This document shows positions 35,776-44,559 of a DNA stretch of 64,000 nt, one piece after another (the stretch's first letter is position 1; every line of letters starts with the position of its first letter). The DNA is from Gammaproteobacteria bacterium (GTDB taxonomy: Bacteria > Pseudomonadota > Gammaproteobacteria > Steroidobacterales > Steroidobacteraceae): assembly GCA_028293765.1 (NCBI GenBank), contig JAQGOG010000208.1:25141-89140 (forward strand). Reading direction: 5' to 3'. Position numbers and translations under genes: made by a program. The notes below the pieces were generated by a model, which was given only the letters and a program-made list of their open reading frames with translations, was not told the DNA's origin and made no database searches.

Positions 35776-38133
35776 ATGACGCTCATGAACGAGCCTCAGC
35801 CGCACGTCATTTACGAATTCGGGGATTTCCGCCTCGATGCAGGTCGGCGCCTGCTCTTTGCCAGGGGCAGCTCCGACCCCCTGGCGCTCACTCCCAAGGC
35901 GCTCGAGACGATTCTTTATTTCGTCGAGCGCCGCGGCGAGTTACTGGCGAAGGACCGGCTCATGGCCGAGCTCTGGCCGGGTCTGGTCGTCGAGGAGAAC
36001 AGCCTCACTCAGGTGATTTCGGTCCTGCGTCGCGTACTGGGGGAAACGCGGGGTGAAAATCGCTACCTCGAGACGGTACAGGGCCGCGGCTATCGATTCG
36101 TCGCCGATGTCGTGCGCCTTTCGGACGAGGCGATGGCCAATCGCAAACCTCCTGCCCGCGAACCGGCTGCTCAGCAGAGTCGCATACGCCGCACGACACT
36201 CATCGGGGTCGTCGCGGTGGCGGCAGGCGTGTTCTTCGTCGCGCTATTCGCATTGGGCTGGCACACACGCTGGTGGCACGGAATAGAGGCCGCTGCGACA
36301 ACACGCCCCCAGCAGACCACGGCCGCCGCGCAGTTACCGCTGCACAGCATCGCAGTTCTGCCTTTCGAGAATCTGGATGGCGAGGCACGCAACGAGTTCA
36401 TCGCCCTGGGCATCGCGGAAAGCGTGCTGCACCGGCTGGCCGATATTCGCGATCTCACCGTCATTGCGCAGACTTCGTCGTTCGCTTTTCGCGGCCAACG
36501 CGCGGACGCTCGCGACATCGGACGCAAGCTCAACGCCAGATATCTGGTCGAAGGTAGTGTGCAGCGCGCGGACGACCGGCTTCGAGTTACCGCACAACTC
36601 GTCGACGCAACCACCGGCGCCCACGTCTGGTCGTTGAAATTCGATCGCACGATCGACGACATCTTCGCGGTCGAAGATGAGATTTCCCGTAGTGTCGCCC
36701 GGGACCTGGAGGTGAGCTTGGACGAGAGTGCGCACCCATTCGCCCGCTTCGGCACAGATGCCTACCTGGCCTTCCTCCAAGGCAGAGCATTCATGGCCAC
36801 CCGGAAAATGGCGGATGCCGAGCACGCTATCGAGCGCTTATCGCATGCCATCGAGATCGCACCCACTTTTGCGGCTGCTCATGTGGCTCTCGCAAATGCC
36901 TACCTTCAGGTCGCCGTTCTGACGAGCGATAAGCCCGACCCGGCCGCCTTCAGCAATGCGGAGCCCCTGCTCGCCAGAGCCCTGCAGCTCGATGACCGGC
37001 TGGGGGAGGCGTACGTCCTGCGCGCCCGCATAAAGGACATGAAAGGCGACGACGCAGGTACCGAGGCGGATTTCCGTAAAGGCCTCGCGCTCAGCCCGCA
37101 CTACGGCGTCGGCCACGAGCAGTATGCGGAGCTGCTCCAGAGACAGGGGCGCCTCGAGGAGACGCGTGCCGAGCTCGAAGAGGCGATCCGTGTCGATCCA
37201 CTGACGCCGCGCAACTATTATGCCAAGGGACTGACGTATCTATTCAGCTACGAAACCGGCGTATTCGGTCAGCAAGCCGAGGGGCTGTTCGTACAGACAC
37301 TCCAGGTGGATCCGGATTTTCACCCCGCGCTGCTGCGCCTCGGTGAGATTCGCTGGCACCAGGGGCGTTTGGCTGAAGCCGTGCAGCTCGCTGAGCGCGC
37401 GATCGCTATTGAACCGCGCGCGCGGTGGATGCGATCGCCTCTGGTCGCATTCTACCTGGGGCTCGACGACGTCGACGCTGCACGCAGTGTGCTCGTGGAG
37501 CAACCCGAACCCCTGCACCTGGATCAGTGGTTGACGGTGTGTCTCTACGAACGGGAATTGCAGCACGCTGCCGATCTCCTGAGAGCGGATCCGGTGGGAC
37601 GCGCGGACGGTGAGGAGGACGTCGACGCTTTCGTGATTCGCGATGCCGCGCTCGCAGCGGGTCGGCTCGCTCGCGCGCGGCGCGAACTCCTGACATTACG
37701 CATCGATCCTGATCTCCCGCTGGAGAAGGATCCGTATCGCATGGTGACGCTCGCGCAGGTGAGCCTCGCGTTGGGTGACCGGAATGAGGCGGAGCGGCGG
37801 GCGCACCAGGTGCTCGACGACACGGAAGTCGGCAAGTTGTATCGGTGGGCATACCCGAGAGCCGTGGCGCTCACACTGCTGGGTCAGCGGGATGCGGCGA
37901 TCGATGCTCTGGAGGAGAGTTTTGCACGCGGGTGGTACGGGATACGAGCCTGGTATGCGTTCGAGCGGGAGCCGGCATTCGCACCGCTCCGAAGCGACCC
38001 TCGGTTTCAAACCCTTGTGCTCAAGGCTCGTGCGCACGCGAGCGATGAGCGCAAGCAGCTCGAGCAGATGCGCGAGCGTGGCGAAGTTCGACGTCGCGCG
38101 GCGAAACCGATATCGAGCCCCGGGGCTTGCTAG
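35776..38133 (+). CDS. Membrane-bound winged-helix regulator with TPR domain (CadC/ToxR-like)
   Basis: 785 residues. N-terminal OmpR-type winged helix at about 10-105 (FRLDAGRRLLF, LTPKALETILYFVERRGELLAKDRLMAELWPG, VQGRGYRFVADV), one membrane helix near 143-162 (GVVAVAAGVFFVALFALGW), then a TolB-like segment (IAVLPFENLDGEARNEFIALGIAESV, ARYLVEGSVQ) near 190-300 and TPR-type helical repeats to the C-terminus. Such proteins activate genes from the membrane in response to envelope or external signals without a phosphorelay. Targets unknown; the divergent cupin gene is a candidate. Confidence 0.87.
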   Translation: MTLMNEPQPHVIYEFGDFRLDAGRRLLFARGSSDPLALTPKALETILYFVERRGELLAKDRLMAELWPGLVVEENSLTQVISVLRRVLGETRGENRYLETVQGRGYRFVADVVRLSDEAMANRKPPAREPAAQQSRIRRTTLIGVVAVAAGVFFVALFALGWHTRWWHGIEAAATTRPQQTTAAAQLPLHSIAVLPFENLDGEARNEFIALGIAESVLHRLADIRDLTVIAQTSSFAFRGQRADARDIGRKLNARYLVEGSVQRADDRLRVTAQLVDATTGAHVWSLKFDRTIDDIFAVEDEISRSVARDLEVSLDESAHPFARFGTDAYLAFLQGRAFMATRKMADAEHAIERLSHAIEIAPTFAAAHVALANAYLQVAVLTSDKPDPAAFSNAEPLLARALQLDDRLGEAYVLRARIKDMKGDDAGTEADFRKGLALSPHYGVGHEQYAELLQRQGRLEETRAELEEAIRVDPLTPRNYYAKGLTYLFSYETGVFGQQAEGLFVQTLQVDPDFHPALLRLGEIRWHQGRLAEAVQLAERAIAIEPRARWMRSPLVAFYLGLDDVDAARSVLVEQPEPLHLDQWLTVCLYERELQHAADLLRADPVGRADGEEDVDAFVIRDAALAAGRLARARRELLTLRIDPDLPLEKDPYRMVTLAQVSLALGDRNEAERRAHQVLDDTEVGKLYRWAYPRAVALTLLGQRDAAIDALEESFARGWYGIRAWYAFEREPAFAPLRSDPRFQTLVLKARAHASDERKQLEQMRERGEVRRRAAKPISSPGAC

Positions 38134-38347
38134 CCGTCAGATTCTGCGGTGCCGAATGGAGCGCCAGGCGGCGCACCGCGGGATTGGGGTGCCGCGATCG
38201 TTCGTTCTCCCCGATAGGGGGCCGGGTTTGCAGAAAGTCGCTGCTCCTGCGCGCTGAGCACGGGAAGCCCGCCCGCAGAGCGGCAAGCGGTCTGCCGCCA
38301 GCACCTGCAAGCGGGTCCGTGCGCGGCACCGATGCGAGCGCCGATCC

Positions 38348-38374
38348 AAAAAAAACCCCGCTAGGTGCGGGGTT
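38348..38374 (-). terminator. Strong Rho-independent terminator on the minus strand
   Basis: Minus strand: AACCCCGC, loop ACCTA, GCGGGGTT, continuing to a run of eight T. No minus-strand protein gene precedes it, which is the main reason to propose a small RNA. Confidence 0.85.
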
Positions 38375-38520
38375 ATTGGTCGCCTGCTTGTGTGTGGAGG
38401 AGTGTCTTCTCGTTTTTGTCCGCTGACGAGGTATCCGATCAGCTTGCAGCTCGTTCCAGATCCACGCTTTCTTCGTATCCGCTAGCTTGCTTGCTTCTTC
38501 CCGAGGCCCGTTCGCCTCTC
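38348..38520 (-). ncRNA. Candidate trans-acting small RNA
   Basis: In the 673-base gap between the TPR regulator and MltD (38134-38806) the minus strand has a -10-like TATAAC at 38527-38532, then about 170 bases ending in a strong terminator. The transcript would start with a GAGGC-GAACGG-GCCUC hairpin, hold six GGA motifs (near 38499, 38478, 38461, 38455, 38434 and 38419; one in the loop of GCUGA...UCAGC) and an unstructured A/C-rich stretch with CUCCUCC (38396-38402), complementary to a Shine-Dalgarno sequence. No convincing ORF is present. The GGA set suggests CsrA/RsmA binding; the CUCCUCC suggests mRNA targeting. The remaining sequence, 38134-38340, shows nothing I can name. Confidence 0.5.
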
Positions 38521-38806
38521 TTGGCTGTTATATAAGCAACCCGCATGCCAAGGCCCCCGCCGGCTCTTCCAATGTGACATGTTGTATCTGCGACGTGGTT
38601 CAAGTGTGACGTACTGCCCGTTGTGAGAAATTTTCGCGCCTGCTGCGGGGCGATTCGGGCCCCGCCGCGAGAGGGCACGCAGCCGCGGCGAGGGTGAACT
38701 GTCAAGATCATCGACATATTCGCGGCGTGAGGCATCCGGCCAGTGGGGCCATGCAGCGTCCAAATCATTGAATGCACAGTCGAATCTTCGAATAACCGGG
38801 GTGTAA

Positions 38807-41188
38807 ATGAACTCGACAGGGGAAGGCGTCACGGGGATGGCGCTCCGATGGTTACTGGGCGCGGCGGTCACCTGGCTAGCGGTGACGCGCGTGTTTGCGG
38901 CCGACACCGAGACCGTCATGCCACGTCCGCCGGAACTCGAGCGCGATGTGCAGTTCTGGGTCCGCGTCTATTCGGAGGTCGATACGAACGGCGGCTTCCT
39001 GCACGACCAGTACAACCTCGCAGTCGTCTACGACAAGCTGCACTTCGCGCCGAACACCTCACCCCGCGAGCGTGAACGGGTAGTCGATCAGGCGCGCGGT
39101 CGCTATGCCGCAGCGCTGCGCCGTATAGCGGCCGCTAAAGACGGACCGCTGTCCGATGACGATCAGCGTATAAAGACCATGTGGGGCGCCGAGGGTACTC
39201 CCGCGCGGCTTCTCGATGCGATCGAAGACATTCGATTCCAGCTCGGTCAGGCGGACCGATTCCGTGCCGGTCTCGTTCGCTCGGGCGCCTGGGAGACGCA
39301 CATCGCGGAGACGCTCGCCAATCTCGGCCTGCCCGCCGAACTCGCCGTCCTTCCTCATGTCGAGTCTTCCTTCAATCCGGCCGCGTACTCCAAGGTCGGC
39401 GCCGCCGGCTTGTGGCAGTTTATGCGCTCAACCGGACGGCGCTATATGCGTATCGACAACGCGGTGGACGATCGCTTAGACCCGTTTCGATCGACCGAGG
39501 CTGCCGCACAGCTTCTCGCGTACAACTATCGCATCCTCGGCACTTGGCCGCTCGCGCTGACGGCGTACAACCACGGCGCCGCCGGCGTCCGCCGAGCCAA
39601 GGACACCCTGGGAACCGACGACATCGTCAAGATTCTGCGCAATTACAACAGCCGCTCATTCGGCTTCGCGTCACGCAATTTCTACGTCTCCTTCCTCGCA
39701 GCTCTCGAGGTCGACCGGAACCCGGAAAAGTATTTCGGTTCGCTCGACAAGCTCGGCGAGGCGAAATTTCAGGAGGTCGTCGTTCCCGGGTACGTCTCGA
39801 TCACTTCGCTCGAGCGTGCATTGAAAATCGACGGTCAGAAGCTGCGCACCTTGAACCCAGCGCTGCTGCGCGCGGTCTGGGACGGCAAGCGGAACGTTCC
39901 GAAGTCGTACCACTTGAGGCTGCCCATCGATGGAGACAAGTGGACAAGCGAACTGCTGGCGCAGCGACTCAGTCCTTCGGAGCTGTTGGCCGCCCAGCCC
40001 GAGCCGCGTGGGCCACGACGCTACCGGGTCCAGAGGGGAGACACGCTGGCCAGCCTGGCTGACGAGTACGGGGTCAGCGCGGAATCCCTGGCGCTGATGA
40101 ACCGCATGAGGACCAGCAAGAAGTTGCGCGTTGGCAGCACCATCAAGGTACCGGAGCTGTCAGCCAGTACGATCGTTGCCGCTGCCGCCGTTACCCCGGC
40201 CCCGCCGGCCCCGGCGCCCGTTCCAGCCACGATCGGCACGCCTGGAGCGCCTCCGGTCGCAATGCCGAGCGCGCCACCTACGACTCCTGGTGCATCGACT
40301 TCGCCAACTTCGGCTGACGTCGCGGGTGTTTACACCGTGAAGCGCGGCGAGTCCCTCGCGGAGATCGCTTCGAAAGTTGGGCTGACCGAAGGTCAGATTC
40401 TGCAGCTCAATGGCATTCGCAATCGCGACTTCATTTTTGAAGGCCAGCAGCTTGCGATCAAACCGGGGGCCGAGACCGCCGCGCAGGTTGCCTCGACGGC
40501 CGCTCCTGACATGAGCCACGTGCACCCCGATGCAGCCGCTGCTGCCAGTGCAGCGGCTGCGGCGAATGGTGCGGCTCCCGTCGGGCACGGCGGGGTGCCC
40601 GCGGCTGTTGCCGAAGAGGAGAGCACTGAGGATGCCGCTGCCGCGACGGCGCACGGGCCGGCGCAAAACGCCCAGCCGGTATCGGCGGCGCAGGCTGAAG
40701 ATCTCGGCCCGGCACTGGGGCCAGCGGCTGACAATCAGCAGAGCGCGGATCCCACGGATTACTCGGTGGCGAAGGACGACACCATTCTGGTCGCCACGGC
40801 GGAGACGCTTGGACATTACGCCGACTGGCTCGGCGTGACGGCGGTCCATCTACGCCAGCTCAACAAAATGAGCTACGGCAAGCCGGTGCTGGTCGGGCAC
40901 AAGATTCACCTCGACTTCCACCGGGTGTCGCACGAGAAATTCGAGCAGCGGCGGCGTGAGTACCATCAGACATTGCAGGCGAGTTACTTCGCATCCCATC
41001 GCATCGTGGGTACGGAGATCTACATCGCGCGGCGTGGCGATTCGATGTGGACGATCACGCAGCGTTTCTCGCAGCTGCCGGTCTGGTTACTGCAGCAGTA
41101 CAACCCGGACCTGGATCTGGCAGACCTGCACCCGGGCACGCAGATTGTCATGCCTCGCGTCGAGGTTGTGGTGACCAATGGGGGCTGA
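38807..41188 (+). CDS. mltD: MltD-type lytic transglycosylase with LysM repeats
   Basis: 793 residues, exported (signal near residues 12-31 ending VFAAD). The SLT catalytic domain has Glu186 in VESSFNPAAYSKVGAAGLWQF and the ALTAYNHGAAG segment. Four LysM-like modules follow, at about 404-450 (YRVQRGDTLASLADEYGV), 507-555 (YTVKRGESLAEIASKVG), 650-700 (degenerate) and 738-790 (IYIARRGDSMWTITQRFS), with a long Pro/Ala/Ser-rich linker between the first two and a second low-complexity one after the second. It cleaves peptidoglycan; the four modules are more than the two usual in E. coli MltD. Confidence 0.93.
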   Translation: MNSTGEGVTGMALRWLLGAAVTWLAVTRVFAADTETVMPRPPELERDVQFWVRVYSEVDTNGGFLHDQYNLAVVYDKLHFAPNTSPRERERVVDQARGRYAAALRRIAAAKDGPLSDDDQRIKTMWGAEGTPARLLDAIEDIRFQLGQADRFRAGLVRSGAWETHIAETLANLGLPAELAVLPHVESSFNPAAYSKVGAAGLWQFMRSTGRRYMRIDNAVDDRLDPFRSTEAAAQLLAYNYRILGTWPLALTAYNHGAAGVRRAKDTLGTDDIVKILRNYNSRSFGFASRNFYVSFLAALEVDRNPEKYFGSLDKLGEAKFQEVVVPGYVSITSLERALKIDGQKLRTLNPALLRAVWDGKRNVPKSYHLRLPIDGDKWTSELLAQRLSPSELLAAQPEPRGPRRYRVQRGDTLASLADEYGVSAESLALMNRMRTSKKLRVGSTIKVPELSASTIVAAAAVTPAPPAPAPVPATIGTPGAPPVAMPSAPPTTPGASTSPTSADVAGVYTVKRGESLAEIASKVGLTEGQILQLNGIRNRDFIFEGQQLAIKPGAETAAQVASTAAPDMSHVHPDAAAAASAAAAANGAAPVGHGGVPAAVAEEESTEDAAAATAHGPAQNAQPVSAAQAEDLGPALGPAADNQQSADPTDYSVAKDDTILVATAETLGHYADWLGVTAVHLRQLNKMSYGKPVLVGHKIHLDFHRVSHEKFEQRRREYHQTLQASYFASHRIVGTEIYIARRGDSMWTITQRFSQLPVWLLQQYNPDLDLADLHPGTQIVMPRVEVVVTNGG

Positions 41189-41193
41189 TGCGC

Positions 41194-41769
41194 TCACTGC
41201 GGGCTTTGACGGGTGCTGAACGCCTTCAGCGCCGCGAGATTCTTGCTGCCGACGGTGAACCGTTGGGACTCACCGCCACCGGCGACGTGGGTCTCGAGCG
41301 CGATGGTCTGAGCGCCCGCGAGACACTTCAGCGCGTCTTGCGTGAGTTGGAAGTACCACTGCTCGCTCCAGGGGGCCGGCGCGGAGTACGGAGCGTGCGC
41401 GATACCGAGGTGCCTAAGTCCGCCTTCTACTGGCTGTAACACCAGGGGCTGCCCGTCGCACAGTAGCTGCGTGTCCAGCGTCGCGCCCTCCGGCGCTGGT
41501 GCCGTCATCCAGAGGAACAGCGCTCGCTTGCCCATCTGATCTGTCTCGAAGGGTGCGATATAGGCGAACGGATCGCCAGCGGCACCGCGAGTCGCTTCGG
41601 CGAGCAGTTCCACGGGGCTATCCATCACGGTCAACGTCGAGCCGGTGTCGGGATCGAGCCGGTCTACCACGGGCTGCGACGGCGTAGACGCGCAGGCGGT
41701 CAGGACCATGACGAAGGCCGTCAGGCCCCCACGAAAGGCCGAACGACGGGAGGGAACACTGAGCCTCAC
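41194..41769 (-). CDS. Lipoprotein of unknown function
   Basis: 191 residues. N-terminal signal with lipobox VLTAC at about residue 26. The rest has no motif I can identify: a mixed sheet-like sequence with two cysteines (LLCDG, LKCLAG) that may pair. Convergent with mltD (stop codons six bases apart) and divergent from the L,D-transpeptidase. Confidence 0.7.
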   Translation of the reverse strand: MRLSVPSRRSAFRGGLTAFVMVLTACASTPSQPVVDRLDPDTGSTLTVMDSPVELLAEATRGAAGDPFAYIAPFETDQMGKRALFLWMTAPAPEGATLDTQLLCDGQPLVLQPVEGGLRHLGIAHAPYSAPAPWSEQWYFQLTQDALKCLAGAQTIALETHVAGGGESQRFTVGSKNLAALKAFSTRQSPQ

Positions 41770-41932
41770 GGGCGGTCTCTTAGGCGGACGCTGAAAATCA
41801 TTATAGTCAGGCGCAGCTCCCCGCAGCCAAAGTGTGACTCATAGTGGAACTCCTGAACGTGGCGCGGGTTCCCACCGTCTGCTGGCGCCGACGGTGTGAC
41901 GGATGTACATCGCCCGCTGGAACTGAAGCGCT

Positions 41933-41938
41933 TATAAT
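41933..41938 (+). promoter_or_regulatory. Candidate -10 element of the L,D-transpeptidase gene
   Basis: TATAAT lies 38 bases before the ATG at 41976 in the 206-base divergent region 41770-41975. No good -35 is seen, so an activator may be needed. Confidence 0.35.
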
Positions 41939-41975
41939 TCCGTTCAATATCCGCAAGTGCTTGTTTACCCGGAAG

Positions 41976-42521
41976 ATGACGCCCTTTCCCAGGATACTGC
42001 TCGCCACTGCGGTCCTCGCCTGTGCGGCCGTCGCTGCTCGGGGTGACGCGCTCCCTCAGGCAGAGCGAGTCATGCTGCGGTCGACGGAGAGTTTGCCGGT
42101 CGTCGACCGCCTCGTCGTGCGCAAAACCGATCGCAAGCTCCTCCTGCTGCACGGGGACTCCGTGGTGCGCACGTACAAGATCGCGCTCGGCTTGAATCCG
42201 GTGGGGCAGAAGGAACGGGCGGGCGACTTCCGCACGCCGGAAGGGCGATATTCGCTGATCCGCCGCAACCCCCGCAGCGACTTTTTTCTCTCGCTGCAGG
42301 TCTCGTATCCGAATGACATAGACCTCAAGCGGGCCAAGCGCAATCATTGGGACGCCGGCGGCTCGATCATGATCCACGGTCTGCCTAATCAGCTGAAGCA
42401 CGAGCCGACGTACTACGAGAGCCGGGACTGGACGGACGGCTGCATCGCTTTATCGAACGCCGACATGGTGGAGGTCTGGCTGCTCACGCCGGATAACGCG
42501 CCGATCGACATTCTCCCGTAG
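41976..42521 (+). CDS. L,D-transpeptidase (YkuD family)
   Basis: 181 residues from ATG 41976, with signal peptide at 1-22 (LLATAVLACAAVAARG). The YkuD domain shows LVVRKTDRKLLLLHGDSVV, GDFRTPEGRYSLI and the catalytic region MIHGLPN followed by DWTDGCIALSN, where the Cys in DGC is the nucleophile. It forms 3-3 crosslinks or attaches proteins to peptidoglycan. An upstream ATG at 41844 would destroy the signal peptide. Confidence 0.9.
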   Translation: MTPFPRILLATAVLACAAVAARGDALPQAERVMLRSTESLPVVDRLVVRKTDRKLLLLHGDSVVRTYKIALGLNPVGQKERAGDFRTPEGRYSLIRRNPRSDFFLSLQVSYPNDIDLKRAKRNHWDAGGSIMIHGLPNQLKHEPTYYESRDWTDGCIALSNADMVEVWLLTPDNAPIDILP

Positions 42522-42557
42522 CGCCTCAGGCGCGCGACACCATCCGGGAAGAGTTCA

Positions 42558-43943
42558 GTGGACAGCAGTATCGTCGTTCCCGAATTCATCGACGCCCGGG
42601 TCGGTCCGCGGGGCAGTCTCGAGAATCTCTCCCAGGCGGAAATCGGCAAGCTGCTCGATTCGGGTCAGGGCGGCCTGTATCGCCTCTTTCGCCAGTGCGC
42701 GCTTGCTGTGCTCAACAGCGGCGCCGATACCGACAACGCGAAGGAAATCTTCGACCGCTACCGTGACTTCGACATCGAGATCGTGCGCCACGCATGGGGC
42801 ATCAAGCTCGAAATGCACAATGCCCCGGCCGCGGCATTCGTCGACGGCCAGATGATCCGGGGCATCAAGGAGCATCTGTTCGCGGTTCTGCGGGACGTGG
42901 TGTTCATCTCGAACGAGATCATCGACAGCGGGCGGTTCGATCTCTCGAATTCGGCGGCGATCACGAACGCCGTGTTCCACATCGTGCGCAATGCGCGTCT
43001 CCTCGACAACAAGGGACGGCCGAATCTGGTCGTGTGCTGGGGCGGACACTCTATCGGCGAGGCCGAATACCAGTACACGAAGAAGGTCGGCTACGAGATG
43101 GGCCTGCGCGCCCTCGACATCTGCACCGGGTGCGGCCCGGGCGCCATGAAGGGCCCGATGAAGGGCGCGACCATCGGTCACGCCAAGCAGCGCATCGAGC
43201 ACGGCCGCTATATCGGAATCACTGAGCCGGGGATCATTGCGGCCGAGCCCCCGAATCCGATCGTGAATCAGCTCGCCATCCTCCCGGACATCGAGAAACG
43301 CCTCGAAGCGTTCGTGCGACTCGCGCACGGGATTGTCGTCTTCCCGGGAGGCGCGGGCACGGCAGAAGAGATTTTGTATCTGGTCGGCATCCTGCTGGAC
43401 CCGGCGAACCGCGATCAGCCCTTCCCTGTCGTCCTTACGGGTCCGCGCGCAAGCGCGGCCTACTTCGAACACGTGAGCCGCTTCATCGAAGGTACGCTGG
43501 GTGAGCAGGCTCTGCGACGCTTTACAGTGATCATCGACGATCCGGCGGAGGTCGGACGTCACATGGTGCGCGCCATGGAAGCCGTCCGTGAATTCCGCCG
43601 CCAGCGCAATGATTCGTACAACTTCAACTGGCTGCTGGCGGTCCAGCCAGAGTTTCAGCGACCGTTCGAAGTGACGCACGAGTCGATGCGCGCGCTCCAG
43701 CTGCATAGGGATCAACCGGTACACGAGCTCGCCGCGAACCTGCGGCGCGCGTTCTCCGGAATCGTCACGGGAAATGTGAAGGAATACGGCATCAAGGCGA
43801 TCGAGCGCGACGGTCCGTACGAGCTCTCGGGCGATCCCAAGATCATGGGGTTGCTCGATGAGCTGCTCGCCGCCTTCGTCGCCCAGAAACGCATGAAGTT
43901 GCCGGGCACGGAATACCGTCCGGTGTATCGGCTCGTCGCCTGA
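42558..43943 (+). CDS. ppnN: PpnN-type nucleotide 5'-monophosphate nucleosidase (LOG family)
   Basis: 461 residues from a GTG start with GGGAAG upstream. Central LOG motif WGGHSIGEAEYQYTKKVGY and PGGAGTAEEI near residue 260, plus the N- and C-terminal extensions characteristic of PpnN (YgdH). It splits purine monophosphates into base and ribose-5-phosphate and is stimulated by (p)ppGpp in E. coli. Starts 36 bases after the L,D-transpeptidase stop. Confidence 0.9.
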   Translation: MDSSIVVPEFIDARVGPRGSLENLSQAEIGKLLDSGQGGLYRLFRQCALAVLNSGADTDNAKEIFDRYRDFDIEIVRHAWGIKLEMHNAPAAAFVDGQMIRGIKEHLFAVLRDVVFISNEIIDSGRFDLSNSAAITNAVFHIVRNARLLDNKGRPNLVVCWGGHSIGEAEYQYTKKVGYEMGLRALDICTGCGPGAMKGPMKGATIGHAKQRIEHGRYIGITEPGIIAAEPPNPIVNQLAILPDIEKRLEAFVRLAHGIVVFPGGAGTAEEILYLVGILLDPANRDQPFPVVLTGPRASAAYFEHVSRFIEGTLGEQALRRFTVIIDDPAEVGRHMVRAMEAVREFRRQRNDSYNFNWLLAVQPEFQRPFEVTHESMRALQLHRDQPVHELAANLRRAFSGIVTGNVKEYGIKAIERDGPYELSGDPKIMGLLDELLAAFVAQKRMKLPGTEYRPVYRLVA

Positions 43944-44112
43944 GACGTGGCACTAACTCATTGCATTACATAACGTTGCGTACGGTTCACAGACGCGCGA
44001 CCAGACATGGAAGCTGTGTCGCAGCGTAGGCAACTGGCGACATGCGTGTGAACCAGTTCCTGCCTCCTTGGCGGGAACACCGTACGCTGCTCGAAATCTT
44101 CAGGAGCTTCTT

Positions 44113-44400
44113 ATGAGCTCATCCGATAGAGGGCGAGGCGACGCGCCAGGACCGCGCCACGAACCGGCACCTGCCGGCACTACAGCGGGACCCGTTGACC
44201 CAGCGGATCCTTATGCGAATTGGCTCGATCGCATGCAGCGTGCTCGCGCGCGCCACGCGGCGATCACCAAGAATCTGTACACCTGGTCCAACTATAAGAA
44301 CTGGGCGGACAAGATGCGGGACACCTTTGACGAGGAGGACCCGAACGCCAAGGGCGGCAGCGCGCCGGGCGCTCCGAAGCCGTCGCTGCCGAAGAAGTAA
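44113..44400 (+). CDS. Small hypothetical protein
   Basis: 95 residues from ATG with AGGAGC upstream. Hydrophilic, with a Pro/Gly-rich N-terminus, a central helical segment (YANWLDRMQRARARHAAITKNLYTWSNYKNWADKMRDTF) and a Lys-rich tail. No signal peptide. I do not recognise the family. It has its own ribosome binding site and a terminator behind it. Confidence 0.65.
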   Translation: MSSSDRGRGDAPGPRHEPAPAGTTAGPVDPADPYANWLDRMQRARARHAAITKNLYTWSNYKNWADKMRDTFDEEDPNAKGGSAPGAPKPSLPKK

Positions 44401-44524
44401 GTACAGCTCCGCCTTAGGCGTCGCCCAGACGCCACGCACCACAATCGGCCCGCTTTTCGCAAGCAAAAGCGCCGTTCTTTTACTGGGGGCGCTAGCCCGC
44501 GCGCAGCAACGCAGCCGGTCGACG

Positions 44525-44551
44525 CGCTCGCGGCAAGCGCCGCGGGCGTTT
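44525..44551 (+). terminator. Probable terminator after the small gene
   Basis: Stem CGCTCGCGGC with GCCGCGGGCG (ten pairs, one G-U), loop AAGC, followed by TTTTC. It is placed between the small gene and the convergent aminopeptidase. Confidence 0.6.
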
Positions 44552-44559
44552 TCAGCCCA

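Noticed and set aside
38439..38777. Minus-strand frame of about 110 codons in the small RNA gap
   Set aside because: Composition is not protein-like, there is no ribosome binding site, and it ends before the terminator; a non-coding RNA fits better.
42555..43724. Minus-strand frame of nearly 390 codons opposite ppnN
   Set aside because: Antisense shadow with no domain and no ribosome binding site; the plus-strand protein is clear.
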